DNA of 64,000 nt from positions 1 to 64,000 of the forward strand of contig CAWJJO010000003.1 in assembly GCA_963843285.1 (NCBI GenBank), read 5' to 3'. Below, piece after piece: positions 25,643 through 33,665 of this stretch. Position 1 is the first letter of the stretch, and each line of letters begins with the position of its first letter. The DNA is from CAZDDB01 sp963843285 (GTDB lineage: Bacteria > Acidobacteriota > HRBIN11 > JAKEFK01). The position numbers were made by a program, and so were the translations under genes. Below the pieces are notes generated by a model. It had not been told where the DNA came from. It saw only the letters and a program-made list of their open reading frames with translations, and did no database searches.

Positions 25643-26476
25643 ATGAAAAAAGACTACCATATGCACACGTTCCTTTCGGACGGAACACCCAGTCCCGAAG
25701 AATTGGTCCGGGTTTGTCTCGACCTGAAGCTCGATGAGATTTCGATTACCGATCATGATTCGATCGGCGCGTACCCGGAAGTGCTGGATCTGACAAAGGG
25801 CTCCGGTTTGCGAATTCTTCCAGGCGCGGAGCTGGATTGCACGTATGGGGATCTGGAAATTCACATGCTTGCGATCGGACTCGATATTGACAACATGGCG
25901 CTAAACCAGCATCTGGTCTCGATCCAGGCCGCGCGGAAGAAACGCGCGAGCGAACAGGCGGACGCGATCAACCGTTTTCACAGTAGAAAGGTGATCGATC
26001 TGGAAACCATTTGCGCGCGCTGCCAGACGTTCATGAATCCGCATCTGATTCATGCCATGATGGACCAGGGCTTGTTTGATCAGTTTCCTGCTCCGGATCG
26101 CTACAAACAGGCATCGATCTGGATGAAAGAGAACATTCAGGTGGACTCCGTGATTGAAAAGCCGACCGCGGAAGCGATCATCCGGATGATCCATCGTGCC
26201 GATGGAATCGCGGTCCTGGCGCATCCCGGTTATTACTTGAAGAATGGGCATGATGTAAACCAGATGGTTCATGATCTTAAGGATATAGAGATCGACGGAT
26301 TGGAAGTGACCTACCCTTACTGTCAGGAAGGATCCCGCGAGTTTCCGACACCCGCGCATGAACGGGAAGCGATTTCCATTCTGAAAGAGCTTGCGAACCG
26401 TTATGAGCTGCAGGAAACCACCGGCAGCGACGCACATCAAATCGAGCAGTTGCGGCAGTTCCATTTGCGCGGCTGA
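25643..26476 (+). CDS. PHP domain metal-dependent phosphoesterase (YciV/RNase AM-like)
   Basis: The 277-residue protein opens MKKDYHMHTFLSDGTPSPEEL, giving the HxH metal pair, with ITDHDSIGAYPEV and GAELDCTY next, then AVLAHPGYYLK and the late TGSDAHQIEQ. All are PHP metal ligands. Homologues are 3',5'-nucleoside bisphosphate phosphatases or 5'-exoribonucleases. The start MKK is favoured because AGGT precedes it and HMHT must lie near the N-terminus; a longer frame adds nine residues. The tRNA nucleotidyltransferase gene follows eight bases later, so co-transcription is likely. Confidence 0.87.
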   Translation: MKKDYHMHTFLSDGTPSPEELVRVCLDLKLDEISITDHDSIGAYPEVLDLTKGSGLRILPGAELDCTYGDLEIHMLAIGLDIDNMALNQHLVSIQAARKKRASEQADAINRFHSRKVIDLETICARCQTFMNPHLIHAMMDQGLFDQFPAPDRYKQASIWMKENIQVDSVIEKPTAEAIIRMIHRADGIAVLAHPGYYLKNGHDVNQMVHDLKDIEIDGLEVTYPYCQEGSREFPTPAHEREAISILKELANRYELQETTGSDAHQIEQLRQFHLRG

Positions 26477-26483
26477 CATTCCC

Positions 26484-27911
26484 TTGTTTACTGATCTTCA
26501 CCTCCAAGCTTTTGATTCCGTCTTGCAGAATCTGGGAGTCGCCGGCTATTTGTGCGGAGGGACAGTACGGGACCTGCTGTTGAATCGTCCGTTCCGCGAT
26601 GTCGATGTTGTGCTGGACGACCGCGTGTTTGAGGCGGCCGATCTGTTCCACAAAAAATTGAACGCGCCGTTTTTCGTTCTGGACAAAGAACGGCAGGTTG
26701 CGCGCGTTGTTTGCACGGATGGTAACTGGGATTTTACCGGATTCCGCAATCACACCATCGAAGGGGACCTCAAGAAACGTGATTTCACAATCAATGCAAT
26801 GGCCGTGCGTTGGGAAGACTTTTATCCGGGGCGAAGTTTGGATCGCGTGATCGATCCTTTTCAGGGACTTGCGGGTTTGCAAAACCGTCTTCTGATTCCA
26901 GTTGCAGCAAGCAGCATGAATGAAGATCCGCTCCGCATGCTGCGCGCTTTTCGGATATCGGCAGAGCTTGGATTTGCGATCGATTCTCTTGTGGATCGCG
27001 ATATTGAACGCCTGCACGGGCAAATTACTGAAGTTGCTGCGGAACGAATTGTTGAGGAATTGGACCGTATCTTTCTTCTACCTGATTCCGCGAAAACCTG
27101 GCGGATACTCGGACAGTCTGTTCTATTCGATTCGCTCTTTCCTGAATTGAAGGCGATGAAGCAATGCGAACAGGGCGGTTATCATCATCTGGACGTCTGG
27201 GAACATACGGTTCTGGCGCTGGAAAACTTCGAACAATTTCTGGCTCAGATCGCCCGATTATTTGAGGAACAGAATGAAGCAGTACAACAATACCTGGAGA
27301 CGGTTCCCGGTTCGCTGGATCGCACTCGGCTGTTGAAGTGGGCGACGATTGTTCACGACATCGGCAAACCACAGACACGGGAATTGAAAGAGCCGGGCCG
27401 CTGGCGGTTTCACGGTCATGATCAAGTGGGCGCAGACTTAGTCCAACATCTGTTTAGCCGGCTCAAATTTGCGCGGAAAGACGCGCAGCTGATTTCGGTA
27501 ATCATTCAACACCACCTGCGTCCCTTGAACCTGTTCAATCTGGAGCAACGAAGCAATGATGATTTTCGCAAGTTTTTCCGGGCTGTAGGACCTGAAGCGA
27601 TCGGTGTTCTGCTGATCTCTTATGGCGACCTGACTGCCGCGAGAGGATCGCTTGCTGATTCCCAACGGGAACCGTTGTTTGTCCAATTGCTCCAGCAAAT
27701 GATCACTTATTACTACAAAGAGTACTATCCGGCTGTGAATACTCCGGAGCTGGTAAAGGGTCGGGATCTAATGGTGGTCCTGCAAATGAAGCCGGGGCCG
27801 CTGATGGGCGAGCTTCTCCGCGAGATTCGCGAAGCTCAAATAGAAGGCGTACTTCATGATCGAGAGGAAGCCTACGACTTCGCCCGCAACTGGCTCAAGG
27901 ACCGCAGCTAA
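26484..27911 (+). CDS. tRNA nucleotidyltransferase / poly(A) polymerase family (CCA-adding type) with HD domain
   Basis: This is a class II nucleotidyltransferase. GYLCGGTVRDLLLNRPFRDVDVV holds the catalytic Asp pair. RDFTINAMAV, the RNA-binding NEDPLRMLRAFRISAELGF and a C-terminal HD domain (IVHDIGKPQTREL, with HD ligands) follow. It matures tRNA 3' ends or adds A residues; the CCA versus A-adding choice cannot be read. No ATG lies between the PHP stop and the conserved start, so a TTG at 26484 (475 residues) is proposed. An earlier in-frame start inside the PHP gene (26391 or 26403) is possible. A likely operon with the PHP gene. Confidence 0.88.
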   Translation: MFTDLHLQAFDSVLQNLGVAGYLCGGTVRDLLLNRPFRDVDVVLDDRVFEAADLFHKKLNAPFFVLDKERQVARVVCTDGNWDFTGFRNHTIEGDLKKRDFTINAMAVRWEDFYPGRSLDRVIDPFQGLAGLQNRLLIPVAASSMNEDPLRMLRAFRISAELGFAIDSLVDRDIERLHGQITEVAAERIVEELDRIFLLPDSAKTWRILGQSVLFDSLFPELKAMKQCEQGGYHHLDVWEHTVLALENFEQFLAQIARLFEEQNEAVQQYLETVPGSLDRTRLLKWATIVHDIGKPQTRELKEPGRWRFHGHDQVGADLVQHLFSRLKFARKDAQLISVIIQHHLRPLNLFNLEQRSNDDFRKFFRAVGPEAIGVLLISYGDLTAARGSLADSQREPLFVQLLQQMITYYYKEYYPAVNTPELVKGRDLMVVLQMKPGPLMGELLREIREAQIEGVLHDREEAYDFARNWLKDRS

Positions 27912-27935
27912 CTGTCGAAATAAGGATTTGAATTT

Positions 27936-28017
27936 CTCGCAAGGCGCAAAGCTCGCAAAGTATTTCAGAAATTTTCTTGCTCCTGCTTCACTCCGTGTCT
28001 CGTGCCTCCGTGGTAAA
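27936..28017. repeat. Degenerate family B/B' repeat pair
   Basis: CTCGCAAGGCGCAAAGCTCGCAAAG on the left resembles the cgcaaag sub-family; CGTGTCTCGTGCCTCCGTGGT on the right resembles the gtgccttcgtggt arm. The two halves do not pair well, so this looks like a hybrid of two elements. It lies between the tRNA nucleotidyltransferase and nuoJ genes. Confidence 0.5.
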
Positions 28018-28073
28018 GATCCCTCCTTCCTTTTTGGGGCGCTTCGTTCTACAATAGGCTGGTTTTCAAAGCC

Positions 28074-28586
28074 ATGGACATCGCGAAAATTCTGCCTGTA
28101 GCCGGTTTTTACTTGTTTGCAGCCATGACGGTCATCTCAGCGATGATCGTTGTTTTTGCCCGGAACATTCTGCGCGCGGCCTTTTCTTTGCTGTTTACAC
28201 TGTTCGGGGTTGCCGGTCTATTTTTGTTCTTACACGCGGACTTTCTTGCCGCGACCCAGGTTCTAATCTATGTCGGCGGCGTGCTGGTTCTGCTCTTGTT
28301 CGGTATTATGTTGACTCAAAAGATGGTGGAAGTGGATATCCGCAGCGGGCGAATCCAGTTCGTGCCTTCGCTGGTTGCGATCGGAATCCTGTTCGCATTT
28401 CTATTGACTTTGATTTTCCAGACTCCCTGGAATGTCGGAGAACCTGCAAATTTTGAAGAAACTGCCGGACAAATCGGCACCTTGCTGATGACGGAATGGC
28501 TTCTTCCTTTCGAAATCGCTTCGATTCTCTTGCTTGCCGCTTTGGTCGGCGCAGTATCGATTGCCCGTGTTCGGAGAGAACAATAG
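28074..28586 (+). CDS. nuoJ: NADH-quinone oxidoreductase subunit J
   Basis: A 170-residue membrane protein with five spans. It contains GFYLFAAMTVISAMIVVFARNILRAAFSLLFTLFGVAGLFLFLHADFLAATQVLIYVGGVLVLLLFGIMLT (motifs summarised; LFLHADFLAATQVLIYVGG is the NuoJ signature) and a C-terminal span SILLLAALVGAVSIARV. It is part of the proton-pumping arm of complex I in the inner membrane. nuoK overlaps its stop by one base (TAGTG). Confidence 0.92.
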   Translation: MDIAKILPVAGFYLFAAMTVISAMIVVFARNILRAAFSLLFTLFGVAGLFLFLHADFLAATQVLIYVGGVLVLLLFGIMLTQKMVEVDIRSGRIQFVPSLVAIGILFAFLLTLIFQTPWNVGEPANFEETAGQIGTLLMTEWLLPFEIASILLLAALVGAVSIARVRREQ

Positions 28587-28900
28587 TGACCCTGGTCCCC
28601 GGTCTATACCATTACCTGGTTCTGGCAGCGTTGTTATTTTGCCTGGGCTTGTTTGCCGTGCTGACACGCCGGAACGGCATTGCTCTCCTGATGGGAATCG
28701 AACTGATTCTGAATGCGGCGAATATTAATTTTGTCGCTTTCTCCTTCTACGTGACCCGCACACTGGGCGGTCACCTATTCGCTGTTTTTGTGATCCTGCT
28801 GGCCGCAATTGAAGCGGCAGTTGCACTTGCAATCGTGTTTGCCATCTATCGGCATTTTCATAGCGTGGAAGTTCCCGGCGTGCACTTGATGAAAGGATAA
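28586..28900 (+). CDS. nuoK: NADH-quinone oxidoreductase subunit K
   Basis: The 104-residue subunit has three spans. The conserved Glu in GIALLMGIELILNAANINFVAF and the Glu in AAIEAAVALAIVFAIYR are proton-path residues of NuoK. A GTG start at 28586 overlaps the nuoJ stop (TAGTG), which keeps the usual N-terminus VTLVPGLYHYLVLAALLF; the longer ATG frame has no family resemblance. Eight bases separate it from nuoN, where nuoL and nuoM would normally lie. Confidence 0.93.
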   Translation: MTLVPGLYHYLVLAALLFCLGLFAVLTRRNGIALLMGIELILNAANINFVAFSFYVTRTLGGHLFAVFVILLAAIEAAVALAIVFAIYRHFHSVEVPGVHLMKG

Positions 28901-28908
28901 CTTCACCC

Positions 28909-30414
28909 ATGGATGCAACAACGATTCAGGAAATCCAGAGAAGCCTCACCTATTTTGTGCCGGAGCTGATGCTTTCGGCTACTTTTCTGATCCTTTTGAT
29001 TGGAGAAATTCTGGCCAAACGCAGCTCGTACACAGGCTTCGGGATCCTGGCGATTGTCGGATTGATGGGCTCCATATTTCTCGCCTTTCAGCTATACCGT
29101 CTGCCGGAAAGAGCCGTCTTCTTCAATATGATTACCGTAGATCCCTTTGCGATCTTCTTTAAGTTTCTCTTTGCGGTTTCCACAATTCTCGTGATCCTTT
29201 TTTCGTTGGATTCAGAAGAATTGAAACGATACAACCCGGGAGAATACTACTGCTTGCTGATTGCGGTTGTTTTGGGGATGAACCTGCTGGCATCCGCCAA
29301 CAATCTTCTGATGATCTGGCTGGCTTTGGAACTGGTGAGTGTTCCATCGTACCTGCTGTCCGGCTTCTTAAAAAACGACCGGCTTTCGGCTGAAGCTTCG
29401 TTAAAGTTTGTGATTTACGGCGCCGTCTCCACCGCGGTGATGCTGTTTGGGTTTTCTTACTTATTTGGAATGACCGGCGCTTACGAACTGAATGACATTC
29501 GCGCCTATTTCATGACCCATCACGTCAACTCCTTTGTTTTGTTGATTACCTTTGCCCTGATTCTGGTAGGCTTCGGTTATAAGATTGCAGCGGTCCCCTT
29601 TCACTTCTGGCTGCCGGACGTGTTTCAAGGCGCTCCTACCGCCATCACAGCGTTTTTTTCAATCGGTCCAAAGGCAGCCGGCTTTGCATTTCTAATCCGT
29701 TTTTTTTACAGTGTCTTCACGCAGGGCGGTCCGGAATACAGGATCGTAACAGATTTGAACTGGCCAGCTATGATGGCGCTTGTGGCTGCCATCACAATGA
29801 CTTCCGGAAACGTTGTAGCTATCTGGCAGAGCAGCATGAAGCGAATGATGGCATATTCTTCTATCGCGCATGTCGGATATATGCTGATGGGTTTTGTCCT
29901 GTTGCGGGATGAAGGAATCAGCGCGATTCTGTTTTATCTGATGGTCTATCTGGCCATGAATCTTGGCGCGTTTCTGGTGGTGATTGCGCTTTCATCGCGA
30001 ATGGATAGTGACGATCTATCACAATACCGGGGCCTCTCAACGCGATCTCCTGTCGCCGCTGCCATGCTCGCTATCTTCATGCTTTCATTGACCGGGATTC
30101 CGCCTTTGGGCGGGTTTATCGGCAAGTTTTATCTGTTTGCCGCTGCAATCGACGCCCGCTATTACTGGCTTGTAATCATAGCCGCAATCAATAGTGTAGT
30201 CTCCTTTGTGTACTATGGCGGCGTCATCAAACGGATGTATCTGGAAGAAGGGACCAAGAAAGACCCGATTCGTCTCGGCCGTCTTTCCACCATTCTAGTT
30301 TCCGCTCTGGCTGTTGCGGTCCTGATCTTCGGCACATATTGGGGACCTTTCGCGCAGTTCTCAAGAAAATCTACCGGTATGTACGTTCAGCCTCCGCCTA
30401 TTGCTCAGAAGTAG
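28909..30414 (+). CDS. nuoN: NADH-quinone oxidoreductase subunit N
   Basis: The 501-residue protein has about 14 hydrophobic spans of the Mrp-antiporter-like fold. The conserved Glu and Lys of the proton channel lie in MIWLALELVSVPSYLLSGFLK, in VPFHFWLPDVFQGAPTAITAFFSIGPKAAGFAF and in SSMKRMMAYSSIAHVGYMLMG. It is identified as NuoN rather than L or M by the MIWLALELVSVPSYLL and VFQGAPTAITAFFS segments; the length also fits. It ends PPPIAQK. It follows nuoK directly, so the two other antiporter subunits must be encoded elsewhere or be absent. Confidence 0.9.
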   Translation: MDATTIQEIQRSLTYFVPELMLSATFLILLIGEILAKRSSYTGFGILAIVGLMGSIFLAFQLYRLPERAVFFNMITVDPFAIFFKFLFAVSTILVILFSLDSEELKRYNPGEYYCLLIAVVLGMNLLASANNLLMIWLALELVSVPSYLLSGFLKNDRLSAEASLKFVIYGAVSTAVMLFGFSYLFGMTGAYELNDIRAYFMTHHVNSFVLLITFALILVGFGYKIAAVPFHFWLPDVFQGAPTAITAFFSIGPKAAGFAFLIRFFYSVFTQGGPEYRIVTDLNWPAMMALVAAITMTSGNVVAIWQSSMKRMMAYSSIAHVGYMLMGFVLLRDEGISAILFYLMVYLAMNLGAFLVVIALSSRMDSDDLSQYRGLSTRSPVAAAMLAIFMLSLTGIPPLGGFIGKFYLFAAAIDARYYWLVIIAAINSVVSFVYYGGVIKRMYLEEGTKKDPIRLGRLSTILVSALAVAVLIFGTYWGPFAQFSRKSTGMYVQPPPIAQK

Positions 30415-30419
30415 GGACT

Positions 30420-30580
30420 CACCGCAGAGACGCGGAGATCGCAGAGTTCGGAAGAAGAGGAAAATTGGAACCACAGATGAACACAGATAAACACCGATTT
30501 TTCATTCTATGTCTGTGTTCATCGGTGTTCATCTGTGGTTTCATTTCCTTTTTCTCTGCGTCCTCTGCGTCTCTGCGGTG
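30420..30580. repeat. Nested palindromes: family C outer hairpin with a family D hairpin in its loop
   Basis: Outer arms: 30420-30446 (CACCGCAGAGACGCGGAG ...) and 30554-30580 (... TCTCTGCGGTG). Inner arms: 30469-30498 (AACCACAGATGAACACAGAT ...) and 30513-30541 (... TGTTCATCTGTGGTT). The inner arms pair perfectly over most of their length. The whole fills the nuoN-IscU-like gap. The nesting suggests insertion of one element into another. Confidence 0.85.
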
Positions 30581-30588
30581 AATTCCTA

Positions 30589-30972
30589 ATGCGGTATTCG
30601 GCGATTGTTCTCGATCACGTGCGAAATCCTCGCAACGTCGGGGAGTTGCCGGACGCGAATGCCCGAGCCTCTGTACGCAGTTCCGCAGACGGCGATATAC
30701 TTCAACTTCATTTGAATGTCGAGGGTGGAATCGTACGGGAGGCGCGGTTCAAGGTCTACGGATGTGGCGCCGCAATCGCAGCAGGCTCCGTACTCACGGA
30801 GCTAGTTCTTGGCAAGTCGACCGGGCAACTACGAAATATCACCAACGAACACCTCTCTGCGTTGCTGGGCGGACTTTCACCTGAGAAAGTGCATTGCAGC
30901 GTTCTGGCTGAACAGGCCATCCACGAGGCCCTCAAGGACTGGGAGAAAAACTACAAAGACACGAAGGCATAA
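30589..30972 (+). CDS. IscU/NifU-N-like iron-sulfur scaffold protein lacking one cysteine
   Basis: The 127-residue protein matches the IscU fold: DHVRNPRNVGELPDANARAS, KVYGCGAAIAAGSVLTELVLGK (C59) and VHCSVLAEQAIHEALKDW (C103). In IscU a third cysteine sits in the CGD motif; here the aligned stretch is SSADGD, so that Cys is Asp34. With only two of three ligand cysteines it may be a carrier, a chaperone-binding relative or a non-assembling variant. There is no iscS/sufS nearby. The tail NYKDTKA is encoded by a palindromic repeat arm. ATG 30589 has no strong Shine-Dalgarno because a repeat immediately precedes it. Confidence 0.75.
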   Translation: MRYSAIVLDHVRNPRNVGELPDANARASVRSSADGDILQLHLNVEGGIVREARFKVYGCGAAIAAGSVLTELVLGKSTGQLRNITNEHLSALLGGLSPEKVHCSVLAEQAIHEALKDWEKNYKDTKA

Positions 30973-31009
30973 AAGGAATGCCATAAAAGAACTTTGTGTC
31001 TTTGTGGTT
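30950..31009. repeat. Family B palindrome (aactacaaagacacgaag ... ctttgtgtctttgtggtt)
   Basis: Left arm 30950-30970 and right arm 30992-31009 pair as copies of the accacaaagacac motif. It lies between the convergent IscU-like and dipeptidase genes, a plausible bidirectional terminator. The left arm encodes the last residues of the IscU-like protein. Confidence 0.8.
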
Positions 31010-31013
31010 CTCC

Positions 31014-32087
31014 TCATCCTACTACTTCGCCAAACACGCGGAGAAAGTTGTCCCCTGCGATCTTGCGTACTTCCGATGGTTTGAAGCCTTTTTTTCGTAA
31101 TGCATCGCACAAACGCGGAAGGGCCGTGCAATCTTCGACCCCTTCGGGTGAGAACGGAATTCCGTCAAAATCGGATCCGAATCCGACTGATTCCACTCCG
31201 GCAATTTTAGCCGTGTAGGCAATGTGGCGCACAAGTTCTTCCAGTTTCACATCAGGAAGCGTCTGGACGAATCCCCGAATGATTCGTTCTTCCTCGTATG
31301 TATACATCTCCTTCCGGTTTCCCCAGCGTAATGCTGCAGCATCAATCCGTTTTTGCAGACGCCGGCGAAGCTTGTCGAACCCATCTGAAAAAGATTGATT
31401 CAAAAAGGCAGGATAAAAATTGATAAATGCCACTCCGCCTTTTTCCGCCATCGCTTTGATCATCTCGTCGCTCAAATTCCGATGGTGTTTGCACAACGTT
31501 CGCACTGAACTGTGGGACGCAATCAAAGGTTTGGTGGAGATTCGAAGCGTCTGCCAGAACGTCTTATCCGAGACATGGGAAATATCTACGATCATTCCAA
31601 TGAGATTCATCTCACGGACAACCTCCTGTCCGAACTGGGTCAGCCCTCCCCAACGTTCTTCATCGGAAGAAGAATCCGCCCAGTCATTGGTGTTGCTCCA
31701 TGTGAGTGTCATGTAGATGATTCCCAGCCTGCGGTAGCAGCGTAAAATGGAAAGATCGTTCGCAATCGCGTGACCGCCTTCGATACCTAACAATGCGATC
31801 TTCTTCTTTTTGGCTCGCGCTTTTCTGATTTCCTTCATCGAAGCGCATACTGCAATCTGCTTGCGATGGCGATTGGCTTCCCTGCGCAAAAGATCAATCA
31901 TCTGCAATGTACGGCTGATATACCGGTCGCGCCCAACTGCCGGATCAATAAAACACGCAAACACCTGAAGGTCGTGGCCACCCGATTTCATCTTGGGAAG
32001 ACTGACCTGCAGACGCTCGTCTTCAAGCGTGTAACCGAGATCGATCATCCGCATCAATGAATCGGAGTGCGTATCACAAATAAACAT
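31014..32087 (-). CDS. Membrane dipeptidase (peptidase family M19)
   Basis: A 357-residue zinc dipeptidase-type protein from ATG 32087 (MFICDTHSDSLMRM); the longer frame is read from a repeat and is rejected. HxD metal ligands are in ICDTHSD, the bridging Glu in GIEGGHAIANDL, His in VDISHVSDKTFW and LIASHSSVRTL, and the late Asp in GFGSDFDGIPFSPEGVED. M19 enzymes cleave dipeptides, often with D-residues at the C-terminus, and some recycle peptidoglycan peptides. No signal peptide is obvious, so it is likely cytoplasmic. It is convergent with the IscU-like gene. Confidence 0.9.
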   Translation of the reverse strand: MFICDTHSDSLMRMIDLGYTLEDERLQVSLPKMKSGGHDLQVFACFIDPAVGRDRYISRTLQMIDLLRREANRHRKQIAVCASMKEIRKARAKKKKIALLGIEGGHAIANDLSILRCYRRLGIIYMTLTWSNTNDWADSSSDEERWGGLTQFGQEVVREMNLIGMIVDISHVSDKTFWQTLRISTKPLIASHSSVRTLCKHHRNLSDEMIKAMAEKGGVAFINFYPAFLNQSFSDGFDKLRRRLQKRIDAAALRWGNRKEMYTYEEERIIRGFVQTLPDVKLEELVRHIAYTAKIAGVESVGFGSDFDGIPFSPEGVEDCTALPRLCDALRKKGFKPSEVRKIAGDNFLRVFGEVVG

Positions 32088-32163
32088 AGTCCAAGGTCCA
32101 AAGTCCAAGGTCCAAGGTCAGGTAGGTTGCGACTTTGGGCTTTGGACTTGTGACTTTGGACTA
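32088..32163. repeat. Family E palindrome (agtccaaggtccaaagtcc ... ctttggacttgtgactttggact)
   Basis: Left arm 32088-32118 is a run of tccaaggtccaaagtcc; the right arm around 32131-32163 is its degenerate complement. It separates the MerR-TPR and dipeptidase genes. The right arm overlaps the MerR-TPR stop codon, which reads TAGTCCAAAG. Confidence 0.8.
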
Positions 32164-33036
32164 CTCCTTTCCGCGGACCATCAGACGTGAGATTTCCTTC
32201 ATCCGTTCGCGGGCGTAACGCGCCCACCGGCTGCTGGAATCTGACCGGAAATAGATTTCCCAGTGATGACACGCATCCGTATAGGAATGAATTTTGTCAT
32301 ACACCAGAGCTAGATTGTAATGAGCATCGTAATATTCCGGATCGAGTTCAATCGCTTTCAGGTACATCTTGATCGCAAATTTGAATTTCTTGATTTCCTC
32401 AAAAATGTTTCCCAGATTGTAGTACGCAAGCTTGTACGATGGATTGATTTTTAATGCATTGAGGTAAAAACGGATCGCTTTTTTCTTTCGACCGATCCGG
32501 TAATAGATCGTAGCAAGATTATTCCAGCAATCCGCCAGGCCGGGATTTAGCTTCAATGCTTTGCGATATGCCTTGACTGCGAGCTGCCATTTTCCTTCAA
32601 TGTCATAACGCAACCCGTATTCAAACCAGAAGAGATGGTTCTTTTCCTCGCTGGATGTTTTGAAAGTCGCGGAAATCGCGGGCTTTTGTTCATCAAAGCT
32701 CATCACGAGTTGTCCGGTGATCGGATCAAACGACATTCCGTTGTATCGCATGAAAAGCGTACTGTTTTGTGCGAAGAATTTTAACTCGCTGAGATTGCGG
32801 ATCTCAGGAAATTTTTTCTTGATGATATCGAGTGAGCGGGTCACCTGTTTTAAGGAAATGCCGCCCGAAATCAATTCGTTGGCGGCCTTCAGACTGACCA
32901 GATCCTGGAAAGAATAGAAAGAACCGTTCTCGTTTTGAACCGATCGAGGAACAAACTGGATCTTTTCCCAGTGCTGAAGACGCCGCGGCGCGATGCCAAG
33001 CATCTTCGAAGCTTGCTTAACTGTAAAATGGTCCAT
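32161..33036 (-). CDS. MerR-type helix-turn-helix fused to tetratricopeptide repeats
   Basis: The N-terminal domain (MDHFTVKQASKMLGIAPRRLQHWEKIQFV, then a C-terminal part of the HTH with FQDLVSLKAANELISGGISLKQVTRSLDII) is a MerR winged helix. Four TPR units follow from about residue 140 (for example AVKAYRKALKLNPGLADCWNN, AIRFYLNALKINPSYKLAYYN, AIKMYLKAIELDPEYYDAHYN). The 291-residue product is therefore a DNA-binding domain joined to a protein-interaction domain; no ligand-binding domain typical of MerR is present. ATG 33036 lies two bases after GAAGGA, which is close; a TTG six codons earlier is an alternative. The target is unknown. Confidence 0.82.
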   Translation of the reverse strand: MDHFTVKQASKMLGIAPRRLQHWEKIQFVPRSVQNENGSFYSFQDLVSLKAANELISGGISLKQVTRSLDIIKKKFPEIRNLSELKFFAQNSTLFMRYNGMSFDPITGQLVMSFDEQKPAISATFKTSSEEKNHLFWFEYGLRYDIEGKWQLAVKAYRKALKLNPGLADCWNNLATIYYRIGRKKKAIRFYLNALKINPSYKLAYYNLGNIFEEIKKFKFAIKMYLKAIELDPEYYDAHYNLALVYDKIHSYTDACHHWEIYFRSDSSSRWARYARERMKEISRLMVRGKE

Positions 33037-33087
33037 TTCCTTCGAACATGACAACCCGTGACCCGGAAATTATGATAACATATTTTG

Positions 33088-33627
33088 ATGAAGTACTTTT
33101 TTATTCTTCTTACGATTTTCTTGTTTGGCCCCTGCCTGTTGCAGGCCGAGGAACAAATGCCTCCACCCGCCGACACTCCGGATTTTTACAAGAATGATAA
33201 TCATAATTTTATACCTGCAGGCGAGGTTACGCGCGCACAAATCCTAACGCTGAAGGTCTTTAACTACAACTACGTTGAGTATGTGCCCAAGAGCGATCCC
33301 GTTCAGGCGATCCACAATATCTTGCAACCAGTCGAGATCAAAGCCTTCTTTGGGGACTGGTGCATAGACAGCAAGAAGCACGTTCCCGCATTGATCAAGA
33401 CTCTCGAATTTGCCGACAATGCCAACCTGAAAGTTACCTACATCAATGTCACACCCGACAAGAAAAATCCGGCGGAGCTACTCAACGGATGGAACATAGT
33501 CAGTCTTCCCACTCTGATCGTGTTGCAGGATGGAAAAGAGTTAGGCCGTATCGTGGAAACTCCAAAGTCCGGTATTGATCAGGATCTAACTGCGATTCTT
33601 GCCTCGATTCTACCTGCTGCACAATGA
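33088..33627 (+). CDS. Exported thioredoxin-like protein with a WCxDS active site
   Basis: A signal peptide (MKYFFILLTIFLFGPCLLQA) is followed by a 160-residue domain with FFGDWCIDSKKHVPALI, then the cis-Pro motif NIVSLPTLIVLQDGKELGRIVETP. The active site has a single Cys in the thioredoxin CxxC position, with Ser (WCIDS) where the second Cys would be. Single-Cys members tend to act as thiol acceptors or structural relatives rather than oxidases. An ATG three bases earlier (33085) is possible. It is divergent from the MerR-TPR gene and followed by the TPR-cNMP gene. Confidence 0.78.
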   Translation: MKYFFILLTIFLFGPCLLQAEEQMPPPADTPDFYKNDNHNFIPAGEVTRAQILTLKVFNYNYVEYVPKSDPVQAIHNILQPVEIKAFFGDWCIDSKKHVPALIKTLEFADNANLKVTYINVTPDKKNPAELLNGWNIVSLPTLIVLQDGKELGRIVETPKSGIDQDLTAILASILPAAQ

Positions 33628-33665
33628 TTGATTTTCCACCTTCCTCGTGCTAGAAGTACGTTGCT

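Noticed and set aside
26277..27023. A 248-codon minus-strand frame
   Set aside because: It is antisense to the PHP and tRNA nucleotidyltransferase genes.
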